A stretch of 64,000 nucleotides of DNA. Origin: UBA1227 sp045642705 (GTDB lineage Bacteria; Bacillota; Clostridia; Oscillospirales; Acutalibacteraceae). Where the stretch lies: NCBI GenBank assembly GCA_045642705.1, contig JAZUJK010000004.1:1-64000 (forward strand), in the 5' to 3' direction. Below are positions 26,573 through 34,443 of this stretch, piece after piece. Positions within the stretch are counted from its first letter, which is position 1. Every line of letters begins with the position of its first letter. The position numbers and the translations under genes were made by a program. The notes beneath the pieces are model-generated. The model saw nothing but the letters and a program-made list of their open reading frames with translations. It did no database searches and was not told the DNA's origin.

Positions 26573-26917
26573 ATGGAAACAAAAGTTAGGAAGCGTGGCA
26601 TACTTGAAGTATTGCGCTCGCACCTGCTTTCAATTGTTTTCTTTGTAGTGATATTTGTCCTGTTTTGGATGGGCATAAACAGTGCCGAGAGATCATCTGA
26701 AGCTGAGGGCAAACGAGTGCTCGAAGAAAACTTGCATAAGGCAGTGGTCTCCTGCTATGCACTTGAGGGTGCTTACCCATCAAGTGTCTCATATCTCGAG
26801 GAACACTATGGACTGACATATGATAAGGATAAATACACTATCATCTATGTCCCATTTGCCTCCAATATTATCCCTGATATGTCTGTCAAGGAAATCGGAG
26901 AGGGGGCTGCTGAGTAG
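26573..26917 (+). CDS. Pseudopilin-like membrane protein
   Basis: A 114-residue protein with a short basic N-terminus, one membrane helix (about 16-35, LLSIVFFVVIFVLFWMG) and a small extracellular domain containing AVVSCYALEGAYPSSVSYL, a segment recalling the alpha-1 helix and first loop of minor pseudopilins. There is no clear prepilin peptidase site. It lies between the PilC-like and DUF4860-like genes; its stop overlaps the next start (TAGTGA). Confidence 0.65.
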   Translation: METKVRKRGILEVLRSHLLSIVFFVVIFVLFWMGINSAERSSEAEGKRVLEENLHKAVVSCYALEGAYPSSVSYLEEHYGLTYDKDKYTIIYVPFASNIIPDMSVKEIGEGAAE

Positions 26918-27396
26918 TGAAGAAGAAAGCTTATACGGTTGATACAATATTTGTATTGGTACTCTTCGTTGTATTCTCAATAACAGTCCTCTTTGTTCTA
27001 ATGAGTGGCGCAGGAGTATATAAAGATACTCAGAGTGTAATGACAGAGCGATATGAGGAGCGCACATGCCTCTCATATATATCTGCCAAGGTCAATCACT
27101 TTGATGAAAAAGGAATAATTTCTGTAGCAAAGATTGGCAATTGCCAGGCCCTTGCTATTTCCGCAGATGACGGAAATGGTGTTACATATATCTATTGCAA
27201 GGACGGCAGTGTTAGAGAAATTCTAGTTGATAAATCAAGAGATTTCAATTTGGATGAAGGTCTAGAAATCGTTAAGGCGAAGAGCCTCGCATTCTCTGCT
27301 GATGGAAATCTCCTAACCGTGACATGTACAGGTGACACAGGCAAATCAGCTACTGTTACACTTCATGTCGCATCTGGAATAGGAGGTATAGAATAA
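26917..27396 (+). CDS. DUF4860-like pilus-operon membrane protein
   Basis: A 159-residue protein with a basic start, a membrane helix (about 10-32, TIFVLVLFVVFSITVLFVL) and a beta-rich extracellular domain. It resembles proteins annotated DUF4860 in Clostridia pilus-like operons; the family match is from memory of the pattern, not a search. The GTG start overlaps the previous stop, and the stop overlaps the next ATG (AATGA arrangement), so translation is coupled. Confidence 0.6.
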   Translation: MKKKAYTVDTIFVLVLFVVFSITVLFVLMSGAGVYKDTQSVMTERYEERTCLSYISAKVNHFDEKGIISVAKIGNCQALAISADDGNGVTYIYCKDGSVREILVDKSRDFNLDEGLEIVKAKSLAFSADGNLLTVTCTGDTGKSATVTLHVASGIGGIE

Positions 27397-27845
27397 TGAG
27401 TAAAATAAATTCTCGTTCTAAATCCTCTCTCTTCCTTATGGAACTCATCATTGTATTGCTGTTTTTCTCAATTTCAGCTGCAATCTGTATGAAGGTGTTC
27501 GCAAGCGCAAAGGTGAAGACTCAAATGTCAAGGGACATGAGCAATGCGAGTTTTGCTGCAGAGAGCCTTGCAGAGGCCTTCAAGGCTGAAAAGATGGATG
27601 GCAAGCCAATGTCTGCACTCTATCCAAATGCAACAGAATATGACGGTGTAATGACCGTTTATTATGATGCAGATTGGGCACTTGCAGAAAAGTATGAAGG
27701 AAAATATAGAGCTACTCTTGAGGAACACTTAGATGGTCCGGTAACGGAGGCTCTGATAAAAGTATATGCTGAAAATGGTGACTTATTATTTGACATAGTT
27801 GCCGCCGCAGCAAATCTCGGGGAGGTGCAAGCTGATGGAAACTGA
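27396..27845 (+). CDS. Pseudopilin-like type II secretion/type IV pilus protein
   Basis: A 149-residue protein. The basic N-terminus is followed by SSLFLMELIIVLLFFSISAA, which has the MELI...hydrophobic pattern of the pseudopilin N-terminal helix with Glu at position 5 of the mature helix. The C-terminal part is small and mixed alpha/beta. It is likely a structural minor pilin. It begins at the stop of the DUF4860-like gene and is followed by a coupled fourth membrane gene. Confidence 0.7.
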   Translation: MSKINSRSKSSLFLMELIIVLLFFSISAAICMKVFASAKVKTQMSRDMSNASFAAESLAEAFKAEKMDGKPMSALYPNATEYDGVMTVYYDADWALAEKYEGKYRATLEEHLDGPVTEALIKVYAENGDLLFDIVAAAANLGEVQADGN

Positions 27846-28299
27846 GAAGCGCAGATCCCCAGGACTTAATATTGGTAGTGCATCTATCATCATGGTATTT
27901 TCAGTACTTTGTCTTACAATATTTGCAGTGCTGACATTTGTTACATCCAATTCAGAATACAAGCTTGCAACTAAGAATTGTGATGCGCTCAAGACATATT
28001 ATGCTGCTGATACATCAGCAGTACTTATCGAGCGCGACATACTTGAACTTGTCGATGGTAAGGACGTAAATTCTGCAATGAATGCAATCGCAAGCAAACA
28101 ATTCCAAGTACCAGTAAGTGTAAGTAAAGTGGATGGCGGTTGCCTTATCACTTATTCTGAAACTATGGATGAAAACCAGAGAATAGATGTGGCTCTCATC
28201 TACAATGGCAAAACTCTCACAACTGAGAAGTGGGAACTTTGCAATTTCGCAGAATGGAACGCCGACAACGGCGTAGAAGTATGGGATGGTGAATTTTAA
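27835..28299 (+). CDS. Membrane-anchored pilus-operon protein
   Basis: Unrecognised 154-residue protein. It has a single membrane helix (about 16-38, SIIMVFSVLCLTIFAVLTFV) followed by an extracellular domain with SEYKLATKNCDALKTYYAADTSA, reminiscent of PilX-like minor pilins. ATG 27835 is chosen because GGAGGTG lies 7 bases upstream; an earlier in-frame ATG at 27799 is unlikely. Overlaps the preceding gene's end by 11 bases, and its stop overlaps the pilT start. Confidence 0.65.
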   Translation: METEKRRSPGLNIGSASIIMVFSVLCLTIFAVLTFVTSNSEYKLATKNCDALKTYYAADTSAVLIERDILELVDGKDVNSAMNAIASKQFQVPVSVSKVDGGCLITYSETMDENQRIDVALIYNGKTLTTEKWELCNFAEWNADNGVEVWDGEF

Positions 28300-29369
28300 T
28301 GGAACTTATTGAACTATTACAAGGTGCAGTAGACCAACAAGCATCTGATATTTTCATTTTATCCAGCTTGCCACTGTCATATAAATTGAACGGTGTAATT
28401 ATCCCTCAGGAGGAGGAGAAGGTTACACCTCAGTCTGCTCGTGCAATTATTGAGGAGATATATGATACAGCAGGTCGCCCAATGGATCGCTTGCTCAAGA
28501 GTGGTGACGATGATTTCTCACTTGCAATCAGTGGTTTGTCTCGTTTCCGTGTTAGCACTTATAAGCAGCGTGGTTCTCTCGCCGCTGTAATAAGACTTGT
28601 ATCTTTTGACATCCCAAATTATAAGGATCTCAACATACCTGAATCGGTTATGTCTGTTGCTGACAAGACCAAGGGCCTTGTCCTCGTAACAGGCCCTGCA
28701 GGCGGCGGTAAATCAACCACGCTGGCTTGCATAATTGACCGCATCAACAATACGAGAAATGGCCATATTATCACACTGGAGGAGCCTCTTGAGTACCTCC
28801 ATAGAAATAACAAGTGCGTTATTTCGCAGCGTGAAATTGGCTCTGACTCGGAGGACTATGTATCAGCACTTCGTGCTTGCCTCCGTCAGGCACCAGATGT
28901 AATTCTGGTAGGTGAGATGCGTGACTATGAGACTATCAAGACGGCTATGACCGCTGCGGAAACAGGCCACCTTGTTATTTCTACGCTTCACACTGTCGGT
29001 GCTGCTAATACAATCGATAGAGTTATAGATGTATTCCCACCTAACCAGCAGCAACAGATTCGTGTTCAGCTGGCTCAGCTCCTCCAGTGCGTAATATCAC
29101 AGCAGCTCATCCCAACTGTTGATGGCGCTCTTACCCCTGCATTCGAGGTCATGAATCTCAATAGCGCAATCCGCAATATGATTCGTGAGTCCAAGGTTCA
29201 TCAGATTGACTCCATTATCTCAACCTCTGCTGCAGAGGGCATGGTATCAATGGATTCTAGCATCTATGATCTCTATGCAAATGGAACAATTTCGGAGCTA
29301 AATGCACTTAAATTTGCTTCTAATGCAGACCTTCTCAAGAAGAAGATTGATATGAATAAAAAGAAATAA
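28299..29369 (+). CDS. PilT/PilU-type twitching motility ATPase
   Basis: Cytoplasmic hexameric AAA-like ATPase that normally retracts type IV pili. Walker A GPAGGGKST, Walker B VILVGEMRD, the AETGHLVISTLHT segment and the C-terminal AIRNMIRE signature identify it as PilT-type rather than the PilB assembly ATPase. Length is 356 residues, normal for PilT. It closes the pilus-like operon and is followed by a strong terminator. No pilB, pilD or pilM is in the operon. Confidence 0.92.
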   Translation: MELIELLQGAVDQQASDIFILSSLPLSYKLNGVIIPQEEEKVTPQSARAIIEEIYDTAGRPMDRLLKSGDDDFSLAISGLSRFRVSTYKQRGSLAAVIRLVSFDIPNYKDLNIPESVMSVADKTKGLVLVTGPAGGGKSTTLACIIDRINNTRNGHIITLEEPLEYLHRNNKCVISQREIGSDSEDYVSALRACLRQAPDVILVGEMRDYETIKTAMTAAETGHLVISTLHTVGAANTIDRVIDVFPPNQQQQIRVQLAQLLQCVISQQLIPTVDGALTPAFEVMNLNSAIRNMIRESKVHQIDSIISTSAAEGMVSMDSSIYDLYANGTISELNALKFASNADLLKKKIDMNKKK

Positions 29370-29377
29370 GACAAAAC

Positions 29378-29406
29378 AAAAAGGACGCCTGATGGCGTCC
29401 TTTTTT
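29378..29406 (+). terminator. Terminator of the pilus-like operon
   Basis: An 11-bp perfect stem (29379-29389 with 29394-29404), loop TGAT, with A-rich 5' and T-rich 3' flanks; it can also end transcription of the converging gene. Confidence 0.9.
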
Positions 29407-29410
29407 ATAT

Positions 29411-30205
29411 TTATGAGATTTCTTTTATTGCAAATATTACCATTGGATAGTCTGTATCAGAATACTCTGGATACTTGGTGACATTGATTTCGAATGCCTG
29501 GTTCTTTTTGTCTCTGAAAATTAGAACTAGGCGTTCTTTTGTCTCAAGTTGAGACCTAATATATTCATAATCGTTATACTTGCTTACGCTTGCAAGGAAA
29601 TCCTCTGAAACATAATTGCTTAGGAGGTCATTCATCATTTCCTTGTGATTGGTGAACTGATTTGCATATTCTTTATAATCTTGCTTGTTGGTTGAATATA
29701 CAAGACGGCTCATGTCGTTGGACAAATCAATTACATATACAAGAATGTGGTTATATAAGAGCTGCTTTAATACAGTCTCGTTGAACACTTCGGTTCTGCT
29801 GCGCTCGGTTCTCTCCATCATATTGTCGCAAGGAAGCGCATTGAAGAAGAAAACCTTGTGGCCAGAACCGTCAGCAATAGGTGTTAAACGGACTCTGTAC
29901 CAATGATACTCACCGTCAAGGGAATCCTTCATAAGAATATCAAAACGGATGAGTCGCATATTGTCATATGCATTGCTGAGATTTTCTATATCAAGCTCAT
30001 TTTGCAACCTGTTGGCGAAAAGGGGATGTACAATCTTGCCAGCTCTCAAACGGAGCTCATCGAGAGTGAAATCGCCAATCTCCTGGCGGCTCTCACGCAA
30101 GCCATAGCAAGAATTCTCAGTTATATCAACAACTGTATTAAATACGAATGTACTCTCAAGGTATTCTGAAATAATACGTTCCATTCTCTCTCGACTAGTG
30201 TTCAT
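29411..30205 (-). CDS. Hypothetical PAS-like sensory protein
   Basis: A 264-residue cytoplasmic protein without membrane helices or a recognised output domain. Two similar segments look PAS-like: YHWYRVRLTPIADGSGHKVFF in the first half is typical of PAS beta strands, and a second half ends with a comparable strand pattern. Similar sensor halves are usually attached to GGDEF or kinase domains, which are absent here. ATG 30205 has AGGAGGG 5-6 bases upstream. It starts 22 bases downstream of tRNA-Thr on the same strand with no clear promoter between them. Confidence 0.7.
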   Translation of the reverse strand: MNTSRERMERIISEYLESTFVFNTVVDITENSCYGLRESRQEIGDFTLDELRLRAGKIVHPLFANRLQNELDIENLSNAYDNMRLIRFDILMKDSLDGEYHWYRVRLTPIADGSGHKVFFFNALPCDNMMERTERSRTEVFNETVLKQLLYNHILVYVIDLSNDMSRLVYSTNKQDYKEYANQFTNHKEMMNDLLSNYVSEDFLASVSKYNDYEYIRSQLETKERLVLIFRDKKNQAFEINVTKYPEYSDTDYPMVIFAIKEIS

Positions 30206-30227
30206 TGCAATCCCTCCTCTTAGAAAA

Positions 30228-30303
30228 TGGAGCTGGAAACGTGACTCGAACACGCGACCTGCTCATTACGAATGAGCTGCTCTACCAACTGAGCTATTCC
30301 AGC
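30228..30303 (-). tRNA. tRNA-Thr (anticodon CGU)
   Basis: A full cloverleaf on the reverse strand: acceptor GCTGGAA/TTCCAGC, D-arm with AGTTGGTAGA, anticodon stem GCTCA/TGAGC with loop TTCGTAA (anticodon CGT, reads ACG), T-arm with TTCGAGT, discriminator T and encoded CCA. Likely a single-copy Thr isoacceptor for the ACG codon. Confidence 0.95.
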
Positions 30304-30318
30304 AAATATACCACAGAT

Positions 30319-30347
30319 ATAATACACGATTTAATAGACTGGCGCAA
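30319..30347 (-). promoter_or_regulatory. Putative promoter of tRNA-Thr
   Basis: On the reverse strand: TTGCGC (30342-30347), 17-bp spacer, TATTAT (30319-30324), ending 16 bp before the tRNA. Confidence 0.45.
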
Positions 30348-30378
30348 GTTTCTAAAGTGCAATAGCATATGCTTTTTC

Positions 30379-30407
30379 TTGATTAGTTTAACTAAATATG
30401 GTATTAT
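30379..30407 (+). promoter_or_regulatory. Promoter of the dlt-like cluster
   Basis: TTGATT (30379-30384), 17-bp spacer and TATTAT (30402-30407), 47 bp before the carrier-protein start. Confidence 0.6.
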
Positions 30408-30453
30408 TTAATAGTTATAATATAATTTAACCACAATATGTAAGGAGAAAGTT

Positions 30454-30678
30454 ATGGAAGAATTACTTGAGATATTGCAGGATTTACATAGTGACGTTGA
30501 TTTTGAGCACGAGACAAAACTGATTGACAAGGGTATCCTTGATAGTTTTGATATCGTATCACTTGTTGCAGAGATAGCTGATACATTTGATGTTGAAATT
30601 AGCGCAGAGCATCTTATCCCTGAAAACTTCAATAGTGCAGAAGCACTCTATGCACTTATCCAATCACTTGAGGACTAA
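30454..30678 (+). CDS. Acyl carrier protein, DltC-like
   Basis: A 74-residue carrier protein. The phosphopantetheine Ser is in GILDSFDIVSL (S37), the DSxx signature, and the acidic helix ELIGDTFDVEISAEHL-like segment (here EIADTFDVEISAEHL) follows. It lies 12 bases before the MBOAT gene and heads a cluster with an adenylating ligase, so it probably carries an activated amino acid (D-Ala in the canonical Dlt system). The cargo here is not known. Confidence 0.85.
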   Translation: MEELLEILQDLHSDVDFEHETKLIDKGILDSFDIVSLVAEIADTFDVEISAEHLIPENFNSAEALYALIQSLED

Positions 30679-30690
30679 GGACGATAGTAT

Positions 30691-32250
30691 ATGCTATTTA
30701 CATCTTATGAATTTATTGCCTTCTTGGCATTGTTCTTTCTGCTTTACTATATAGTTCCTAAAAAGTGCCAGTACTTGCTGGTGCTTTTGTTTAGTTATGC
30801 TTTCTACTATATAGCAAATCCAGTTTTCCTAGTTTATATTCTCATAACAACTGTTACGGTCTACTTGATAGCACTGATATTGCAAAAGAATTTTGATGCG
30901 CAGGATTTATATATCAAGGAGAAAAAAGAGGAACTTACAAGAGAAGAAAAGAAGAAATATAAATCTATCCAGAAGCGCAAACGCGCACTCTGGGTAGATT
31001 TAGTGCTTGTTATAAACGTTGGAATACTTGCACTTGTCAAGTATTCTGGCTTCCTTTTTAAGGGAATCAACCTAAGTTTTATGGGCCTTGTAATCCCTAT
31101 GGGTATCAGTTATTACACGATTCAGGCAATCGGTTATGTACTAGATGTCAAGAGAGGAACAGTGAAGGCAGAAAAGAATTTCTTTAAGGTTGCACTGTTC
31201 GTTTCATTCTTCCCACAGCTGGTTCAGGGACCTATCTCACGATATGCAGATCTCACCGCAACGCTCTATGGTGAACATAAATTTGACTATAAGCAGTTCA
31301 CATATGGACTGGAGAGAATACTCTGGGGCTTCTTTAAGAAACTCGTAATTGCAGATAGATTATTGCCAACAATTATCACCATCACAGGTGATATTGACAC
31401 ATATAATGGAGCATATGCGCTTCTTGCTATGTTCCTATACACAGCGGACCTATATGCTGACTTCACCGGTGGTATTGATATCACAATCGGTATCGCACAG
31501 AGCATAGGCGTCAAGGTTGAAGAGAACTTCATCCGACCATATTTTTCTAAGTCACTTAAGGAATATTGGCGCAGATGGCATATCACCATGGGTACTTGGT
31601 TCCGCGATTATATCTTCTATCCAGTGTCCACAAGCAAGTTGCTAATTAACCTGTCCAAGTTCTTAAAGAAAAACGTGGGCGAGCGTTTCGGCAAACGAGC
31701 ACCGGTTTATATATCCTCGTTTGCGGTATGGTTCGTCACGGGTATCTGGCATGGCGCGAACTGGACATTCATCGTATGGGGACTTCTCAACTGGTTCATT
31801 CTTATGGTATCAGAGGAGCTTGAGCCACTGTATGAAAAGTTCCAGGACAAAACGCACCTTGATAAAAAGACATGGTATAGAGGATTCCAGGCACTTAGAA
31901 CTTTCTTTATGGTAACGTGCCTCAAGCTCTTTGACTGCTATAGCAGCGTGGGCGACACATTCCGTGCCTTCGCATCAATGGTTACAGTCAAGAACTACAA
32001 CATATTCTTTGACGGCACAGTGTTCACACTGGGCCTCACTGCGAAGGACTTCATCGTTGTCGCTCTCGCAATCGTCATAGTATTTATCGTCAGCCTCACC
32101 CAACGATCCGGTTCAGTTCGCGACAAGATTGCGAGCAAACCATTTGCCATGAGAGCAGCAGTATGGGGACTTTTAATTGTCGTAACTGTTGTCTTTGGCG
32201 CGTATGGTATAGGCTACGATTCAAGTCAGTTCATATACAACAGATTCTAA
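30691..32250 (+). CDS. MBOAT family O-acyltransferase, DltB-like
   Basis: A 519-residue polytopic membrane protein of the DltB/AlgI group, which moves an acyl or D-alanyl group from a carrier protein across the membrane. It has QGPISRYADL and EYWRRWHITMGTWFRDYIFYP signatures, and the invariant active-site His of the MBOAT family in TGIWHGANWTF near residue 353. The neighbours (carrier protein before, SGNH protein after) match the dltC/B/D set in a different order. Confidence 0.92.
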   Translation: MLFTSYEFIAFLALFFLLYYIVPKKCQYLLVLLFSYAFYYIANPVFLVYILITTVTVYLIALILQKNFDAQDLYIKEKKEELTREEKKKYKSIQKRKRALWVDLVLVINVGILALVKYSGFLFKGINLSFMGLVIPMGISYYTIQAIGYVLDVKRGTVKAEKNFFKVALFVSFFPQLVQGPISRYADLTATLYGEHKFDYKQFTYGLERILWGFFKKLVIADRLLPTIITITGDIDTYNGAYALLAMFLYTADLYADFTGGIDITIGIAQSIGVKVEENFIRPYFSKSLKEYWRRWHITMGTWFRDYIFYPVSTSKLLINLSKFLKKNVGERFGKRAPVYISSFAVWFVTGIWHGANWTFIVWGLLNWFILMVSEELEPLYEKFQDKTHLDKKTWYRGFQALRTFFMVTCLKLFDCYSSVGDTFRAFASMVTVKNYNIFFDGTVFTLGLTAKDFIVVALAIVIVFIVSLTQRSGSVRDKIASKPFAMRAAVWGLLIVVTVVFGAYGIGYDSSQFIYNRF

Positions 32251-32267
32251 TATAGGTGGTAAATAGG

Positions 32268-33320
32268 ATGAGTAAAATGAAAAAATTTATTCGTGCATTT
32301 ATCGCCATAGTGATAATTGCAGGAATACTGTTCCTAATCTCCGAGCTTCTCAGGCCGAAGTACAACACTGGCGTTCTCGAGGGTTCCCTCGTCGCCGAAT
32401 ATTACAAGCAAGACAACAAGGAGTTTGATGTAATATTCGTCGGTGACTGTGAAGTGTATGAGAACTTCAGCCCAGCGAAGCTCTGGACTGAGTATGGAAT
32501 AAACAGCTATATCCGTGGTAGTGCCCAGCAGTATATTTTCCAGTCATATTATCTGCTGGAGGACACACTCCGTTATTACACTCCGAAGGTTGTAGTATTC
32601 AACATTCAGTCGCTTCAATATAACGAGTCACAGTCAGAGCCTTACAACAGAATGACCATTGATGGAATGAAATGGTCCAAGGCCAAGGTTGGCTGTATCA
32701 AGGCTTCGATGACAGAGGATGAAAGCTTTGTCGACTATGTCTTCCCAATTCTCAGATATCATTCCAGATGGAGCGAGCTCACATCTGATGATTTCAAATA
32801 TATGTTTAGGACCGTTTCTAACTCCTATAACGGATATTATATGAGAGTTGATAGCAAACCGGCTGAGAATGTACCAGAGGGACGCCCTCTTACAGATTAC
32901 AGTTTCGGCGATAATGCATGGTCATATCTCGATAAGATGAGAGAACTCTGTGATGCAAATGGCATACAGCTCATCATGATTAAGGCTCCATCACTCTATC
33001 CATACTGGTATCCACAGTGGGACAAGCAAGTGACGGAATATGCACAGAAGTATGACATCCCATATATCAATTTCATTGAACTTGCTGATGATATAGGACT
33101 TGATTATTCCAAGGATACATATGACTCAGGATTACATCTCAATCTCACAGGTGCTGAGAAGATGTCCGTTTATTTTGGAAAGATACTAAGAGATACATAT
33201 GCTGTTCCAGACAGAAGAGATGATACTGCTCTTTCTGCTATTTGGGAGCAGAACATCAAGGACTATGAAGCAGAAATAATTAGACAGTGCGAAAAATATA
33301 ATGTCGAACTCACGAGGTGA
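32268..33320 (+). CDS. SGNH/GDSL-like protein, DltD-like, with Cys at nucleophile position
   Basis: A 350-residue protein with an N-terminal membrane anchor (about 7-28) and an extracellular SGNH-hydrolase fold. In VIFVGDCEVYENFSP the expected catalytic Ser is replaced by Cys (C61, codon TGT). The C-terminal Asp-His pair is retained in YDSGLHLNLTG. ATG 32268 has AGGTGG 8 bases upstream. It sits where dltD would be and probably acts in the transfer of the group made by the ligase and carrier. Overlaps the next gene's region at its stop. Confidence 0.82.
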   Translation: MSKMKKFIRAFIAIVIIAGILFLISELLRPKYNTGVLEGSLVAEYYKQDNKEFDVIFVGDCEVYENFSPAKLWTEYGINSYIRGSAQQYIFQSYYLLEDTLRYYTPKVVVFNIQSLQYNESQSEPYNRMTIDGMKWSKAKVGCIKASMTEDESFVDYVFPILRYHSRWSELTSDDFKYMFRTVSNSYNGYYMRVDSKPAENVPEGRPLTDYSFGDNAWSYLDKMRELCDANGIQLIMIKAPSLYPYWYPQWDKQVTEYAQKYDIPYINFIELADDIGLDYSKDTYDSGLHLNLTGAEKMSVYFGKILRDTYAVPDRRDDTALSAIWEQNIKDYEAEIIRQCEKYNVELTR

Positions 33321-33325
33321 CATAT

Positions 33326-34426
33326 TTGAATAATCAACCAAGACAGATAGAGCAGAGGCCACCAATGGACAGGCCTCGCACTCCAGAGGAGATTGCTCGT
33401 GCCAAGGCGCGAAAGGCTGCCAAGATTGAGGCGCACAGAAAAATGATGCGCAGAAGACGAATCACAACTATGATCGTCTGCGGCATTTTCCTTTTGACAA
33501 TGCTAATTGTCATCTATCAATGCACTATTACGAAAAACAAAATGACATTTGAAGCTGGATCTCAGATTTCGGCATCACAGTACCTACGCTTCTCCAAGAG
33601 AAAGGCTAAATTCACCAACCCAAAAGAATTTGATATATGTACTCCTGGCACATATAAGGTTCATGTAAAGGTTGGACTGAAGAAGCACAAAGTAAAACTT
33701 ATTGTTGTTGATACTCAAAAGCCTGTTATCGAGGGCGCAAGAGATATGGTTGCTTATGTGGGCGACAATGTATCATATAGAAGTTTTATAAACTATTCGG
33801 ACAACTCAGGTGAGAAGAATGTAAAACTTGATATTGATTCAAGTGCAGTAGATCTCACTAAGCCTGGAACTTATGAAGTTAAATGTACTGCAACAGATAA
33901 ATCGGGCAACTCATCAGAGGCTGCATTCCCGATTGTTGTAATTGCCAAGGAATTTAACGAGGATGAACTTAATAAGGAATGTGACAAGATCCTTAAAACG
34001 ATAATAAAAGATGGAATGAGCAAGAAGGATCAGGTCACAGAAATCTATTGGTATGTACGCAATAATATGTCATTTATCAATACATCCGAAAAGGGTGACT
34101 GGATAAAGGCCGCAATGACAGGTATCACTGAGAAGAAGGGCGATTGCTATGTATATGCATGCTTAACAAGAGCACTTCTTACAAGAGCGGGTATCAAGTG
34201 TATGGAAATTAGTAAGATACCTGTAGACAACGGATACCACAGCCATCACTATTGGAACCTTGTAGATATTGAGGACGGACACGGTTGGTATCATACAGAC
34301 CCATGTCCTCGCCGTGATGTAAAGGAAAGAGTAATCTTGTGGACTGACAAACAGGTTAGAGATTTCTCAAAGGAGCACGATCTCTGCTACAACTACGATA
34401 AGAAGTTATATCCTGATATTCCGTAA
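33326..34426 (+). CDS. Membrane-anchored transglutaminase-like protein with Ig-like domain
   Basis: A 366-residue type II membrane protein. A basic, Pro/Ala/Arg-rich cytoplasmic part is followed by one membrane helix (about 48-67), an Ig-like/HYR-type domain with DTQKPVIEGARDMVAYVGD, and a C-terminal transglutaminase-like domain with triad Cys (KGDCYVYA), His (HYWNLVD) and Asp (WYHTDPCP). TTG 33326 with GAGGTG 6 bases upstream is preferred; a GTG at 33317 lies in the ribosome site. It is duplicated in the next gene and sits inside the dlt-like cluster. Confidence 0.85.
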   Translation: MNNQPRQIEQRPPMDRPRTPEEIARAKARKAAKIEAHRKMMRRRRITTMIVCGIFLLTMLIVIYQCTITKNKMTFEAGSQISASQYLRFSKRKAKFTNPKEFDICTPGTYKVHVKVGLKKHKVKLIVVDTQKPVIEGARDMVAYVGDNVSYRSFINYSDNSGEKNVKLDIDSSAVDLTKPGTYEVKCTATDKSGNSSEAAFPIVVIAKEFNEDELNKECDKILKTIIKDGMSKKDQVTEIYWYVRNNMSFINTSEKGDWIKAAMTGITEKKGDCYVYACLTRALLTRAGIKCMEISKIPVDNGYHSHHYWNLVDIEDGHGWYHTDPCPRRDVKERVILWTDKQVRDFSKEHDLCYNYDKKLYPDIP

Positions 34427-34443
34427 GAAACGAGGCCAATAAT

